Source of the DNA: Bacteroidales bacterium
Lineage (GTDB): Bacteria; Bacteroidota; Bacteroidia; Bacteroidales; UBA932
Length of the DNA stretch: 64,000 bases
Reading direction: 5' to 3'
NCBI GenBank assembly: GCA_017938925.1
Contig: JAGBAO010000013.1
Location: forward strand, 124,001 to 188,000
Shown here piece by piece: positions 1 through 8,609 of this stretch. The translations under genes were made by a program, and so were the position numbers. The notes below the pieces were generated by a model. It had not been told where the DNA came from. It worked only from the letters and a program-made list of their open reading frames with translations, and did no database searches. Positions within the stretch are counted from its first letter, which is position 1. Each line of letters starts with the position of its first letter.

Positions 1-621
1 CGGCTTGAGGGACTTGACAGCCTCCTCCGGAAGCGGTTCATAAGTACCGTAGGTCTTCTTTGGATTGTCATAGGCCTTGATGCCGTTGACATATACAGTA
101 GCATACTCGTTTGCAATAAGGTACATGTCCACATCCTGTGCCGGGAGTTCTTTATCGAGGTTGAATTCTCTTCTTACCCACACCTCCGGGCCATCCCACA
201 CCGTATGGATCAACGGTTTCTTGCTCTCAGAGCCGAAAGCGCCTCTTCCGAGCGTCCACTTGGAATCATTGTATTCAGGATTCATCCACTTGCCGGAAGG
301 CTTGTTCATCGTATATTTCGCATCCCATCCCTTCTTCTCTGATATGTTGGCGATGAAGATCCTTTCTTCTGCCGGCTGGCCAAGGAAACGGTAATCCACG
401 CCGTCCACGTTCACAACACCCACAAGATGATGTTCCACGCCTGTCCAGTGGGTCACAGGAGCATCGTAGAGTCTGTCAGCTGCAGACCATGCACAGGTAA
501 AAGGATCGATGGTGACAAGCGGATATGCAGGAGCACGGAGTTCGTTCCTTACATGCTCGCAGCAAGGCTTGCATGAAACCGCCAGCAATGCCGCCAAAAC
601 CAGGAAGTAAAATCTTTTCAT
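1..621 (-). CDS. Glutaminase-like lipoprotein (DUF4964-type N-terminus), 3' part outside window
   Basis: The first 207 codons of a gene leaving the left edge are visible. The protein begins with a lipoprotein signal ending in LLAVSC (Cys17), so it should be an anchored periplasmic or surface lipoprotein. After it comes RAPAYPLVTIDPFTCAWS, then a 'HWTGVEHHLVGVVNVDG' stretch and a sugar-binding-like segment with WVRREFNL. These are typical of the N-terminus of the large Bacteroidales proteins annotated 'glutaminase family' (DUF4964/DUF5127/DUF4965/DUF1793, related to fungal glutaminase A). The catalytic part lies outside, so the activity is inferred from family only; the name rests on fungal relatives and the true substrate may be a glycan. 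It starts 19 bases after the HAD gene and probably shares its transcript. Confidence 0.75.
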   Translation of the reverse strand, partial: MKRFYFLVLAALLAVSCKPCCEHVRNELRAPAYPLVTIDPFTCAWSAADRLYDAPVTHWTGVEHHLVGVVNVDGVDYRFLGQPAEERIFIANISEKKGWDAKYTMNKPSGKWMNPEYNDSKWTLGRGAFGSESKKPLIHTVWDGPEVWVRREFNLDKELPAQDVDMYLIANEYATVYVNGIKAYDNPKKTYGTYEPLPEEAVKSLKP

Positions 622-640
622 AGATATAGTAGTTATTTAA

Positions 641-1531
641 TTAATTATTTCTGCTCTGAATCAGAAGTTCTCCAAGCTCCTCGATGTCCCTTACGATGAG
701 ATCAGGTGGGAAGAACTCCGGTGCCGGGTTGTTGCGGGCATCCTCGGCCACCTTTTCCGCCGTCTCCAGGGTCGTTTCACCCGAGAGCACCAGGACACCG
801 AAGGCTCCGGCGTTGTGTGCCATCGCAGTATCGGTGTATATACGGTCACCGACCATGGCAATCTCATCCGGGGCGAGGCCATGCCTGTCGAGTATGCCCT
901 TGAGCATATTCGGATCAGGCTTTCCAAGTGTGATGTCAGGCTGGCGTCCTGTCGCATGCTCGATGCACTTGCAGATGGAGCCGCAGTCCACCAGCACGAC
1001 CTTCTGGTCCGTAGGGCAGACGCGGTCAGGATTTGTCGCTATATATGGAACGCCCTGGGATGCCCACCATGCCGCACGGCAGAGACGGGAATATTCCAGC
1101 GTCATGTCAAATGCCACCACGAGGACATCCGGCACATCATCAGGGCTGTCAGTGCAGGACTCGAATCCTGCCTTCTCGAACTGAGAGATCATGCTTGGGG
1201 TTCCGAGCAGGAAAAGTCTGCGTGCCTGAGGATAATGAGCCTTGATATAGTCTATCGCGGCAAGAGAAGTCGTGTACATGTTCTCTTCGTCAGCCTCGAT
1301 ACCGAGTCCTTCAAGCTTCTTGAGATAGTCGGCAACCGACTTTGACGGGTTGTTGGTCAGGAATGAATATCCTATCCCGTTGTCAGACATCTTCGCAAGG
1401 AAGGCCTTTGTGAACGGGAAGAGGGTGCTTCCCAGGTATATGGTGCCGTCCATGTCAAGGGCGACGTGCTTGATCTTCGATAATTTCTCCTTCAGCTGAG
1501 GAGTCAGACTTTCGTTGTGATTCGGTCTCAT
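641..1531 (-). CDS. HAD-superfamily subfamily IIA phosphatase (NagD/PGP-like)
   Basis: A 296-aa cytoplasmic protein without a signal peptide. Motif I is DMDGT (Asp26, Asp28), motif II is in FLTNNPS (around 59), the Lys motif is GKPDP, and motif III is GDRIYTD followed by AHNAG, the classical order of HAD-IIA enzymes (NagD, p-nitrophenylphosphatase, mammalian phosphoglycolate/glycerol-3-phosphate phosphatase). Members dephosphorylate small sugar, glycerol or nucleotide phosphates; the exact substrate cannot be read from sequence. It starts 2 bases after the OPA-type transporter gene, so a phosphorylated import product of that transporter is a natural candidate substrate (inference). Length is slightly above the usual 250-270 because of an N-terminal extension of about 20 residues. 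Confidence 0.85.
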   Translation of the reverse strand: MRPNHNESLTPQLKEKLSKIKHVALDMDGTIYLGSTLFPFTKAFLAKMSDNGIGYSFLTNNPSKSVADYLKKLEGLGIEADEENMYTTSLAAIDYIKAHYPQARRLFLLGTPSMISQFEKAGFESCTDSPDDVPDVLVVAFDMTLEYSRLCRAAWWASQGVPYIATNPDRVCPTDQKVVLVDCGSICKCIEHATGRQPDITLGKPDPNMLKGILDRHGLAPDEIAMVGDRIYTDTAMAHNAGAFGVLVLSGETTLETAEKVAEDARNNPAPEFFPPDLIVRDIEELGELLIQSRNN

Positions 1532-1533
1532 GA

Positions 1534-2907
1534 CTATTTGGTTTCCTTTATTATTCTGTTCAGTTTCTCATATCCGTCAGCAGGTGCCTTCCACATAAGT
1601 CCGATCGCTATTGCTCCTGCCACTCCGAAGGCAATGGCTACAGGGAACACCGAGTCCCATCCTCCTGTCTCGGCCAGGTTTCCGAAGATAACGCCCGACA
1701 CCACGGAGCTGGCATAGCCGAAGATACCGATGATTCCGTTACCTGTACCTGCCGCATATTTGGTAGCCTGCTGTGAAGCGCACACGCCGTACAGAGCCTG
1801 AGGGCCATAGATGAAGAAGGCAGAAAGCACGAGGTAAACAAATGAAAGATATACGGATTCACATTTCCAGAAGAGGAAGAACGTGAGGGTAGCAAACACG
1901 ATGCAGAAGAAGCAGGTCCTGTGCGCCTTGCTCTTGAAGAGCTTGTCCGAGAGCCAGCCGGCAAGAAGCATTCCCAATGTTCCTCCTACAATCTCTGTAG
2001 TAGCCAGAAGGCCTCCGGCCTGGGCTATATCCATACCTTTTGTTTCGGTCAGGAACGACGCGCCCCAGTCGAGGATAGTCAGACGGATCACATAGATGCA
2101 GAAATTCGAGATGCCGATGATCCAGATATATGGGTTTCCGAAGACCATCCTGTTTATGATCTTCTTGTATTTTGCTCCATCGATGTTTTCGAAAGGATCC
2201 TCCTCATCAGACTGATCCTGAGCGTTTGCACCCAGCTTCTCCACCGGCGGGAGACCCACTTCCGAAGGATCGTCCTTGAGACCGTACCAGAGCACAGGGA
2301 CGCCCACGAGAGCCAGCAGGGCAGGCACAAGGAAACACAGATACCATGCACTGTATCCATAGTGGTCAAGCATATATCCGCAGAGTGCCACGACTACACC
2401 TGCACCTACAGTATGCGAGACATTCCAGATGGACTGCTTGGTGGCAAGCTCAGACGGTTTGATCCAATGTGCCATAAGGCTTACACACGGAGGGACTCCC
2501 ATACCCTGAAGATATCCGTTAAGAACCCACAGCGAACCGATCAGATATACAAGACTGAGAGTGGCCTTTCCTTCCGAGTCAAGAAGTGTCAGCATGCCGT
2601 TCAGCTTAGGGCTGAAGCAAATGATGAGATTGACCGCACACGTGAGCAGAAGTCCCAGCGACATGATCTTTCTCTTGCTGAAACGGTCCACCAGCATTCC
2701 GTTGACGAAACGCGAGAATCCGTAGATGATGCTGTGAAGGGTGAGGAATATACCCAACTGGGTCTTGGAGATTCCGAGTTCCGCCTCCATGGCCGGGATG
2801 GCCATTCCGAGATTCTTCCTTACAAAATAAAAAAGCGCATAGCCGATGAAAAGTACGGCAATCGTGCGCCATTCCCAGTAACGATACTTCCTGATAGTGT
2901 TGTCCAT
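1534..2907 (-). CDS. MFS transporter, organophosphate:phosphate antiporter (GlpT/UhpT-like) type
   Basis: A 457-aa integral membrane protein with about 12 hydrophobic segments and a charged central loop (about 215-245, rich in D/E) between the two halves. Near the N-terminus is GYALFYFVRKNLGMAIP, the Y-x-x-R-K-N signature of the OPA branch (GlpT, UhpT, PgtP), in which the Arg binds phosphate. VDRFSKRKIMS is the MFS loop 2-3 motif. The predicted role is uptake of glycerol-3-phosphate, a hexose phosphate or a related phosphoester in exchange for inorganic phosphate. It is the first gene of a set followed by a HAD-IIA phosphatase and a glutaminase-like lipoprotein. Substrate choice within the family is not resolvable here; annotation as a generic 'MFS transporter' would also be defensible. 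Confidence 0.85.
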   Translation of the reverse strand: MDNTIRKYRYWEWRTIAVLFIGYALFYFVRKNLGMAIPAMEAELGISKTQLGIFLTLHSIIYGFSRFVNGMLVDRFSKRKIMSLGLLLTCAVNLIICFSPKLNGMLTLLDSEGKATLSLVYLIGSLWVLNGYLQGMGVPPCVSLMAHWIKPSELATKQSIWNVSHTVGAGVVVALCGYMLDHYGYSAWYLCFLVPALLALVGVPVLWYGLKDDPSEVGLPPVEKLGANAQDQSDEEDPFENIDGAKYKKIINRMVFGNPYIWIIGISNFCIYVIRLTILDWGASFLTETKGMDIAQAGGLLATTEIVGGTLGMLLAGWLSDKLFKSKAHRTCFFCIVFATLTFFLFWKCESVYLSFVYLVLSAFFIYGPQALYGVCASQQATKYAAGTGNGIIGIFGYASSVVSGVIFGNLAETGGWDSVFPVAIAFGVAGAIAIGLMWKAPADGYEKLNRIIKETK

Positions 2908-2953
2908 TATGCTTTTATTGATTTTCGGTTAGTCGCAGATGTGGTATAACTCG

Positions 2954-2961
2954 CAAATGTA
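2954..2961 (-). promoter_or_regulatory. -7 promoter box for the transporter-phosphatase operon
   Basis: Read on the minus strand this is TACATTTG, an exact match to the Bacteroides -7 consensus TAnnTTTG, 46 bases upstream of the transporter start. I find no matching -33 TTTG at 19-21 bases. It suggests that the transporter, HAD and glutaminase genes can be transcribed apart from the operon that ends at 3006. Confidence 0.5.
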
Positions 2962-3005
2962 GTCAAAAATCTTGTAATTCCCATGGCTCAGTCCTTCAGA
3001 GTCAC

Positions 3006-3650
3006 TTATAATCTCACATACAAGACGAGATAGACAACATTCTGATGAGGTTTTCCGGGGTCATAATGCTGGTAGCGGATGTAATCTGCTGTAATGGACA
3101 AGTTGCTGCTGATCTTATAATCCAGTCCCAGATAGTAACGGGTCTTGATGAATCTGTCATACCAATAAGGTTCCGCTGCGACATGGACAGACAGCGGAGA
3201 CTCTGGAATAAGATAATCTACCTTGAATCTGTTCCTTATGGCCGGCGAGACGTTGCCTGTCTTCACATGATGGCTGAGCTGGACGCGGTTCCTGAAGGAG
3301 AACCTGAAATCGGAAGCCTTCCAATGGAAGGTCATGTCCGGGATATATCTCAGATAGAAACCCGAATAGAATGAATATAAGAAATCGACCTGCAGCTGAA
3401 ACCTGAGCCATGAAAGGGGGTTGTAGCCGACAACAGGCCGGATGAGGACCTCATTATTCTTGAGTCCCTGCCCCTTGTCTATGGTGCAATACTCCACAAG
3501 GCCTCCGACATGCCAGTCGGAGAAGTCTTTACGGACGATGATATCCGTCCAGGTTGCAAAGGCATCTTCCGGCTTTTCCAGATCGGATTCCTGTGCATGC
3601 GCCAGCGACAGGGGCAGGACTGTAAGAATAACAAGCAGATACTTCTTCAT
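3006..3650 (-). CDS. DUF2490 outer-membrane-barrel-like protein
   Basis: A 214-aa protein with a type I signal peptide (cleavage after LAHA, about residue 19). The mature part is made of alternating short strands with many aromatic residues (DFLYSFYSGFYLRYIPDM, FRFSFRNRVQLSHHV, YYLGLDYKISSNLSI) and ends in a strand with a terminal basic/hydrophobic pair, as expected for a small outer-membrane barrel. W-T-D near residue 35 and the RNRFKVDYLIP segment match DUF2490, a family of unknown function common in Bacteroidota. It follows the PHP phosphodiesterase after 9 bases and is the last gene before the 2.95-kb promoter, so it ends the long operon. Function unknown. Confidence 0.8.
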   Translation of the reverse strand: MKKYLLVILTVLPLSLAHAQESDLEKPEDAFATWTDIIVRKDFSDWHVGGLVEYCTIDKGQGLKNNEVLIRPVVGYNPLSWLRFQLQVDFLYSFYSGFYLRYIPDMTFHWKASDFRFSFRNRVQLSHHVKTGNVSPAIRNRFKVDYLIPESPLSVHVAAEPYWYDRFIKTRYYLGLDYKISSNLSITADYIRYQHYDPGKPHQNVVYLVLYVRL

Positions 3651-3659
3651 AATGTCTGA

Positions 3660-4808
3660 CTACTGCGGACGCGTCAGCTTCACCTTATAAAGCAAAGGCT
3701 TTCCCGGCGCCGTAATATAGTTCTCAACATACAAAGATAGATAAAATTCATCAACCTTAAGCGGAGCACCATGATAATCCGAACCGTTGATCCACATTGT
3801 GAACTTTTCCTGAGGATGAACTATCCTGAAACGTTTGTAATGGACCTCCTCGCTGCCAGGAGCCTTTGTAAGCACGACCGGAACATTGGATCTGTTTTCA
3901 AAGACCACTTCGCACGACTTCTTATGGAACTGCACCTTGGTCATCACCAGGGTTGCCTCGAAGAGGGGCCTCAGCACTTCCTCGCTGCCATAGAGCATTC
4001 CGTCACCATAGACGGCTGTCCTTCTGGCCCAGAGAGCTTCCTCCACGCCTTCCACAGTCCTCTCCTTTGCAAAGATGAGGGTGCAAGGTCTGAGTACGCC
4101 TGCATTGAAGTTCAGTTCGAGCGCTATAGGGTTGTGGGTGTCGGTTCCTCCTATAAGGGCGAGATTACGGTCGATGGCCCACTGATGAGCCTCCGGACTG
4201 TATCCTTCGCTTCCATTGTAGATCTCTATCGCATCCATGAGTCCCTGCTCGAAAAGCTTGGTATGCTCCGGGAACCACTTGGTTTCATTAGGAGCCTGCG
4301 AGGACCAATGAGGATGGTTCCACACATTGAAGGAATTCTGCTTGCGGGCCTCCTTGAGAGACACCTCCATAGCCTTGTAATGGTCCTTCTCTGCATCATT
4401 GAGCACGGCAATCGCCTCATTGTCAGACACAAAGAGAGTATTGAAGTGTCCCGGAGGCATGCCTCTGCTGACCTCACCGCCGTGAATGACTATCACATCC
4501 TTCTTCTTTCCATGCTTCGCAGCTATCCTGTACGACTCGTTCCTGTCGCAGTTGAACAGGCCTGCCTTGACCATCCTCTTATGACGGTCGTCTATATGGT
4601 CTGTGATGCATATCACATCAATCCCCTCAAGATATGCTTCGTCTATACGCGAAGTCGGCCATACATCACCGTCCGAGAAACGGGTATGGACATGCATGTC
4701 GCCTGTCAGGGTATGGTATCCTTCCACATCCGGGAAGAAATGTCTGTTCTGCGCAGACAGGGCGAATGATGCGCAGAACAGAAGCAAAGTGACAATTCTT
4801 ATTTTCAT
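3660..4808 (-). CDS. Secreted PHP-domain phosphodiesterase (Sb-PDE-like)
   Basis: A 382-aa protein with a signal peptide (LSA/Q, residue 19) and then a PHP metal-binding domain. GDMHVHTRFSDG (His39, His41, Asp46) and ICITDHID (Asp70-His71) give the first metal ligands, NHPHW and GGTDTHNP supply later His/Asp ligands, and HGGEVS adds a Glu. The C-terminal 100 residues form a beta-rich extension. The PHP superfamily includes DNA polymerase-associated, histidinol and organic phosphodiester hydrolases; the secreted Bacteroidales type is often named after Sphingobium Sb-PDE, which cleaves phosphodiesters. Its position in an operon with a NAGPA-like phosphodiester glycosidase makes hydrolysis of phosphodiester substituents on a glycan the best guess (inference). 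Confidence 0.8.
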   Translation of the reverse strand: MKIRIVTLLLFCASFALSAQNRHFFPDVEGYHTLTGDMHVHTRFSDGDVWPTSRIDEAYLEGIDVICITDHIDDRHKRMVKAGLFNCDRNESYRIAAKHGKKKDVIVIHGGEVSRGMPPGHFNTLFVSDNEAIAVLNDAEKDHYKAMEVSLKEARKQNSFNVWNHPHWSSQAPNETKWFPEHTKLFEQGLMDAIEIYNGSEGYSPEAHQWAIDRNLALIGGTDTHNPIALELNFNAGVLRPCTLIFAKERTVEGVEEALWARRTAVYGDGMLYGSEEVLRPLFEATLVMTKVQFHKKSCEVVFENRSNVPVVLTKAPGSEEVHYKRFRIVHPQEKFTMWINGSDYHGAPLKVDEFYLSLYVENYITAPGKPLLYKVKLTRPQ

Positions 4809-4848
4809 CTTATATCTAATGAATTCATTATAAACGACTGTGGGCTCA

Positions 4849-6426
4849 TCAGAACCTGTTCATCCACTGATGAACGCACTCAGGGAAATCTTCCCATGAG
4901 GTCGAGCTATGACCGCCATAGCTGTATACGTTCACCTGATGCAGTGACGGATAGGAAACCTTCTGCAGGGCAGCCTTCATTTCGGCTCCGTTGTGCTGAG
5001 GAGGCACCGTACCGTCATTCGTCGCATAGGCAACGAAGGCTCTCGGAGTATAGTCATCCACGAGCTTGTGAACGGACCACTTGTCAATCAGTTCCTGCGA
5101 CGGCTCGAGGCCAAGGAACCTTTCAGTGGACGGAGCATGGGTCTTTCCTGGCTGCATGGTTATGACTGGATACAGAAGTATCTGAAAATCAACCAGATCC
5201 TTATTATATGCAGCAGTCACGCCAGCGAGATGTCCTCCGGCTGATCTTCCGGCCACTCCATACTTGGTATAGCCACCCCACTCCTGTGCATTTTCCCTGA
5301 GCAGCATCAGGCCCTGAACGGCATCCTCGACAGGAAACTCGTGACGTCCCTGCCACTGCTGGCAAGGCATGCGATACAGCAGCACGGCAACGGTCGTTTT
5401 GGTACCAAGAAGAAAATCGATGTTGGCCTTGGACGCATGCAGCGCGCCATATCCGCCGCCCGGGCAGAAAAGCACGGCCTTGTCATTTCCCGGTGCCGCA
5501 TTAAAGACCAGAAGCTGATTGAGCCTCCTGACGCCATCAGGATTCACCGTATATCCGTTGAGATTGACCACATGCTGCGGCTCGAGCTCCGTAAATTCTT
5601 CGGTACTGCTGCAATATGTCGGCACAGTGACGTAAAAGACCTCGCTTTCATAGAGGCCCTGTCCGACAACCGCCTTGAGCGGAAGCACATACGGACGGGG
5701 CATCTCTTCCGCCATGACCATCTGACGGTCAATATTCAGCTGCAATATGACCTTCCTGCCATCTTCGGAAACCGCTGAAGAGAACGAATACATATCGGAA
5801 GGAAGGAGCTCACAATCCGCATAATGGTTCTCATTGTAATGACGGACCTCCGCCTTAGGATCTTCCGGCAAGGCAAAGCTGCAATCAACGGTTATCCCGT
5901 TGGCCTGCAGAAACTCCGAGGCATTAGGATTGTCTGCCGTCAGTTCGAACACGGAGCCTGGTGCGAAATATCTGGTCTTCTTATCATCTATGTCAAGAGA
6001 GACACCGCGGCGGAAGAGGTCCACGCCCTGACGAACCGTCATGACGTATGACCAGGAGCCGTCCTTCGCGGAGAACCGTATAGTCGCTGTACGTTCCTCG
6101 GCCGGTTCATCTGCAGCGGAGACCACGACCGGAATGACATCACATGACTTTTCAGAGTCATACTGTCCTTCTCCGACCACTATCCAGCTGTCGGCAAACA
6201 CGCCGGACAGTTCCACTTCATATCCTGCATCGGCATAGACGCACACATCATATGTGCAGCCTTTGACATCAGCCTGCAGTTCAGAAAGATCCGCCTCAGG
6301 CTGATCTGCGAGGTATATGACAATGGCCGGCTCCGGCTCAACAGCCGGTTCCTCCTGACACGAGAACAGACCAAAAGCCATTACTGCCATGAGGGTGATA
6401 TGGAATATCTTCTTCATAATCATCAT
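4849..6426 (-). CDS. Lipoprotein with BACON, DUF1735-like and alpha/beta-hydrolase (esterase) domains
   Basis: A 525-aa lipoprotein (lipobox GLFSC, Cys23). Residues about 40-135 look like a BACON domain ending in VRQG. Residues about 145-275 fit DUF1735 (HYNENHYADCELLP, then YVLPLKAVV), a domain usually found in SusE-like glycan binders. Residues about 285-525 are an alpha/beta hydrolase of the acetyl-esterase/BD-FAE type: oxyanion motif CPGGGY, nucleophile elbow GRSAGGH (Ser395), Asp471 in ATNDGTVPP and His506 in GGHSS. It probably removes acyl groups from the target glycan at the cell surface. The start at 6426 overlaps the preceding stop as ATGA; the third in-frame ATG (6417, followed by KKIF) may be the real one. 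Confidence 0.85.
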   Translation of the reverse strand: MMIMKKIFHITLMAVMAFGLFSCQEEPAVEPEPAIVIYLADQPEADLSELQADVKGCTYDVCVYADAGYEVELSGVFADSWIVVGEGQYDSEKSCDVIPVVVSAADEPAEERTATIRFSAKDGSWSYVMTVRQGVDLFRRGVSLDIDDKKTRYFAPGSVFELTADNPNASEFLQANGITVDCSFALPEDPKAEVRHYNENHYADCELLPSDMYSFSSAVSEDGRKVILQLNIDRQMVMAEEMPRPYVLPLKAVVGQGLYESEVFYVTVPTYCSSTEEFTELEPQHVVNLNGYTVNPDGVRRLNQLLVFNAAPGNDKAVLFCPGGGYGALHASKANIDFLLGTKTTVAVLLYRMPCQQWQGRHEFPVEDAVQGLMLLRENAQEWGGYTKYGVAGRSAGGHLAGVTAAYNKDLVDFQILLYPVITMQPGKTHAPSTERFLGLEPSQELIDKWSVHKLVDDYTPRAFVAYATNDGTVPPQHNGAEMKAALQKVSYPSLHQVNVYSYGGHSSTSWEDFPECVHQWMNRF

Positions 6427-8600
6427 TTCTTTACTACAAGTATATCATCCAGAATTATATAGCCGGAGCGCATGGAAGCAATCTCGACAACGTCGCCAGG
6501 ACGGAGAGTCAGGCTGCATGAAAGGGTGTTCCTTCCATAGTCGTTGAGGACCTCTGTGGCTGTATCCTTGGCGACGTCAAACGGAAGGATTTCAGATGTC
6601 TTGAACGTGGTTATCTGCTCATAGGCACTCGTTTCAGTTCCCGATCTCCAGACCTTGACTGCGAGAGCATCCGCATCAGGGTCATATTCATCCGAGATCC
6701 TTATCCTGAGCGAAGCCTTGAACGTCAACGTACATTCAGTGCCATCCGCAGAGAGCTTGTCCGAAGCAAGGACCGGAGTATCGATGAATGTACCGGTTCC
6801 ATCCAGGGCGAACGCGCCCATCACCGGTCTTGTCCATGCGGCCCAGATCCAGCCTGACATGTCACCTATGTATGTGTTTCCGGTTCCTGCGGCATTTCCC
6901 TTGAGGATAGCGCAGTCCGCCACCAGGTTCGTAGTGCCATCCACCCTCACTCCATTGGAAGCCAGTCCGAACGTATTTGTCTGATGCTGGCCGTGATTGT
7001 TCACATAAAAATAGAACAGCTGGGCAGACCTCCTGTCCCACGCTATGGAAGAACCGGAGGTCGCATTCTTGGCTCCAAGACAACCGTTGATGAAGTCGGT
7101 CTGCACGCACATGTCGTTGAAACCGGCATATATGATCTCATTCCCGGCAGGGACATGCACGGGGTCAGTCGACATCGGAATCAGATCTGACCACTCCGAA
7201 TCACCGAACGGATGCGAAAGAACCGTTCCGTTGGCCTGGATGAACGAATCCAAAGTCCTGACTCTCACATAGTAGGTGGTATTCGGATAGAATCCGCCCA
7301 CCGACACTCTGGTCGGAGTGAGATAGTTCGAACTCTTCACACCGTCAGGGCCCTGAGGAGCCTGCGTATAGCCATAATATGAGCCGTTTCCAAAAAGCTG
7401 GGACTGAGTGTTGTTTCCTCCCGGTTCCGGAACGAAATCATATACCGGAGTCGTCATGGCCTCATCAGCCCACACCTGGATCTGATATGCCTGGGTCGTG
7501 CCGTGGATCTCGGTTCTCGCAGGTGCATCCCAACCGATACACAGGAAGGAAGATCCGGTACTCTTCTCGTACTCATACACTCCGGCAGTCTTTATTTTCA
7601 CTTCGGCCTTTTCCGAACCGAGTGCAGAAACCGCCTCGACCTCAACCGAGTTCTCGGCTCCGGTCCTGAGTCCGGTAACCTTGCATGTGCGGACCTTGCC
7701 GTCATGCGTACGGACCTTTGTACCGTTCACATATATGTTATATTCCAACACCTTGGTGCCACGAGTCCAGGACAGCTTTGCACTCGTGAAGGCTACCTGC
7801 GAAACCGTCACCTCAGGCTTTTCGACAGGAGAAGAGATAACTCCGGCATGGACAATACGTCCGGCCCTGACGTCAAGTGAATCCACATCGAACGACATGG
7901 TCTTTTCTGCTTCCATATCGACATCCACAGTGAAACCATCAGCATAAGTTCCAGGCTTCACCTGCACGTAGTATCTTCCCGGCTTGAAGCATCCCTCGAA
8001 AGATGCAAGGGTAACAGCTCCCTCCCCGGCCGAATCCACCATTGTCCCGTCATTGACAGAGATAGTGACGGTGCCGGCAAGATGAGCACCACCCTTAGCC
8101 GTCACGGTAAAGGCCTCTACATTGTCGGCTGTGACGTCAAAGGCAAGATACGACACGACACTTACGAAATCAAATTCCTTCAGATGCGACATCGCGACCG
8201 CTGCCGAGGCTGTCGCCGCCCTGGACGAATCAGCATGTGGCAGGGCCTGTGCTGCCGACACCTTATAGACGGCATTTCCGTCGCACATACCTTCAAAGGC
8301 AGACGATGGATACAATGCCAAATAGCGTTCGGAAGTATTGAAGACCTTTCCCTTGAGGATGCAGTCGCCGTCCGTATTGAGCCGGCTGGCCACATATTCT
8401 GCAGCTTCCTGCGAAACGCCGTCATACACGAGCACCGTGTCACCGATGTTCCATCCCCGGTTCACAGCATCGATCCTGCCAAGGAATTCCGTATCCTCAA
8501 GAGCCGGGCCCTGAGGTTCCTGAATTTCGGCATCGTCGACGCAAGACAGGGTCATCATTGCCAGTGTCAGCAGCACCCCGTTTATCAATCTTATAGACAT
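6423..8600 (-). CDS. Surface lipoprotein: fimbrillin-like, FN3 and C-terminal beta-sandwich (paralogue 3)
   Basis: A 725-aa lipoprotein (lipobox MTLSC, Cys20). The N-terminal third is fimbrillin-like, with GDTVLVYDG, YLALYPSSAF and a later FKPGRYYVQVKPGTY strand pattern. From about 265 two FN3-like domains follow (KPEVTVSQVAFTSAKLSW, YYVRVRTLD), and the last 200 residues form a beta-sandwich ending in GYIILDDILVVKK. The C-terminal half is strongly similar to the next upstream gene product (shared GNTYIGDMxGWxWAAWTRP and SADGTECTLTF), so the two are tandem duplicates. No catalytic residues are recognisable. By position in a SusCD operon and by FN3 content I infer a surface glycan-binding role; a structural or adhesive role is possible. 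Confidence 0.75.
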   Translation of the reverse strand: MSIRLINGVLLTLAMMTLSCVDDAEIQEPQGPALEDTEFLGRIDAVNRGWNIGDTVLVYDGVSQEAAEYVASRLNTDGDCILKGKVFNTSERYLALYPSSAFEGMCDGNAVYKVSAAQALPHADSSRAATASAAVAMSHLKEFDFVSVVSYLAFDVTADNVEAFTVTAKGGAHLAGTVTISVNDGTMVDSAGEGAVTLASFEGCFKPGRYYVQVKPGTYADGFTVDVDMEAEKTMSFDVDSLDVRAGRIVHAGVISSPVEKPEVTVSQVAFTSAKLSWTRGTKVLEYNIYVNGTKVRTHDGKVRTCKVTGLRTGAENSVEVEAVSALGSEKAEVKIKTAGVYEYEKSTGSSFLCIGWDAPARTEIHGTTQAYQIQVWADEAMTTPVYDFVPEPGGNNTQSQLFGNGSYYGYTQAPQGPDGVKSSNYLTPTRVSVGGFYPNTTYYVRVRTLDSFIQANGTVLSHPFGDSEWSDLIPMSTDPVHVPAGNEIIYAGFNDMCVQTDFINGCLGAKNATSGSSIAWDRRSAQLFYFYVNNHGQHQTNTFGLASNGVRVDGTTNLVADCAILKGNAAGTGNTYIGDMSGWIWAAWTRPVMGAFALDGTGTFIDTPVLASDKLSADGTECTLTFKASLRIRISDEYDPDADALAVKVWRSGTETSAYEQITTFKTSEILPFDVAKDTATEVLNDYGRNTLSCSLTLRPGDVVEIASMRSGYIILDDILVVKK

Positions 8601-8609
8601 AATAAAACA

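Noticed and set aside
2962-3005. Terminator after the DUF2490 gene
   Set aside because: Only 3-4 bp of pairing could be found around GACTC...GAG and no T-run follows a stem.
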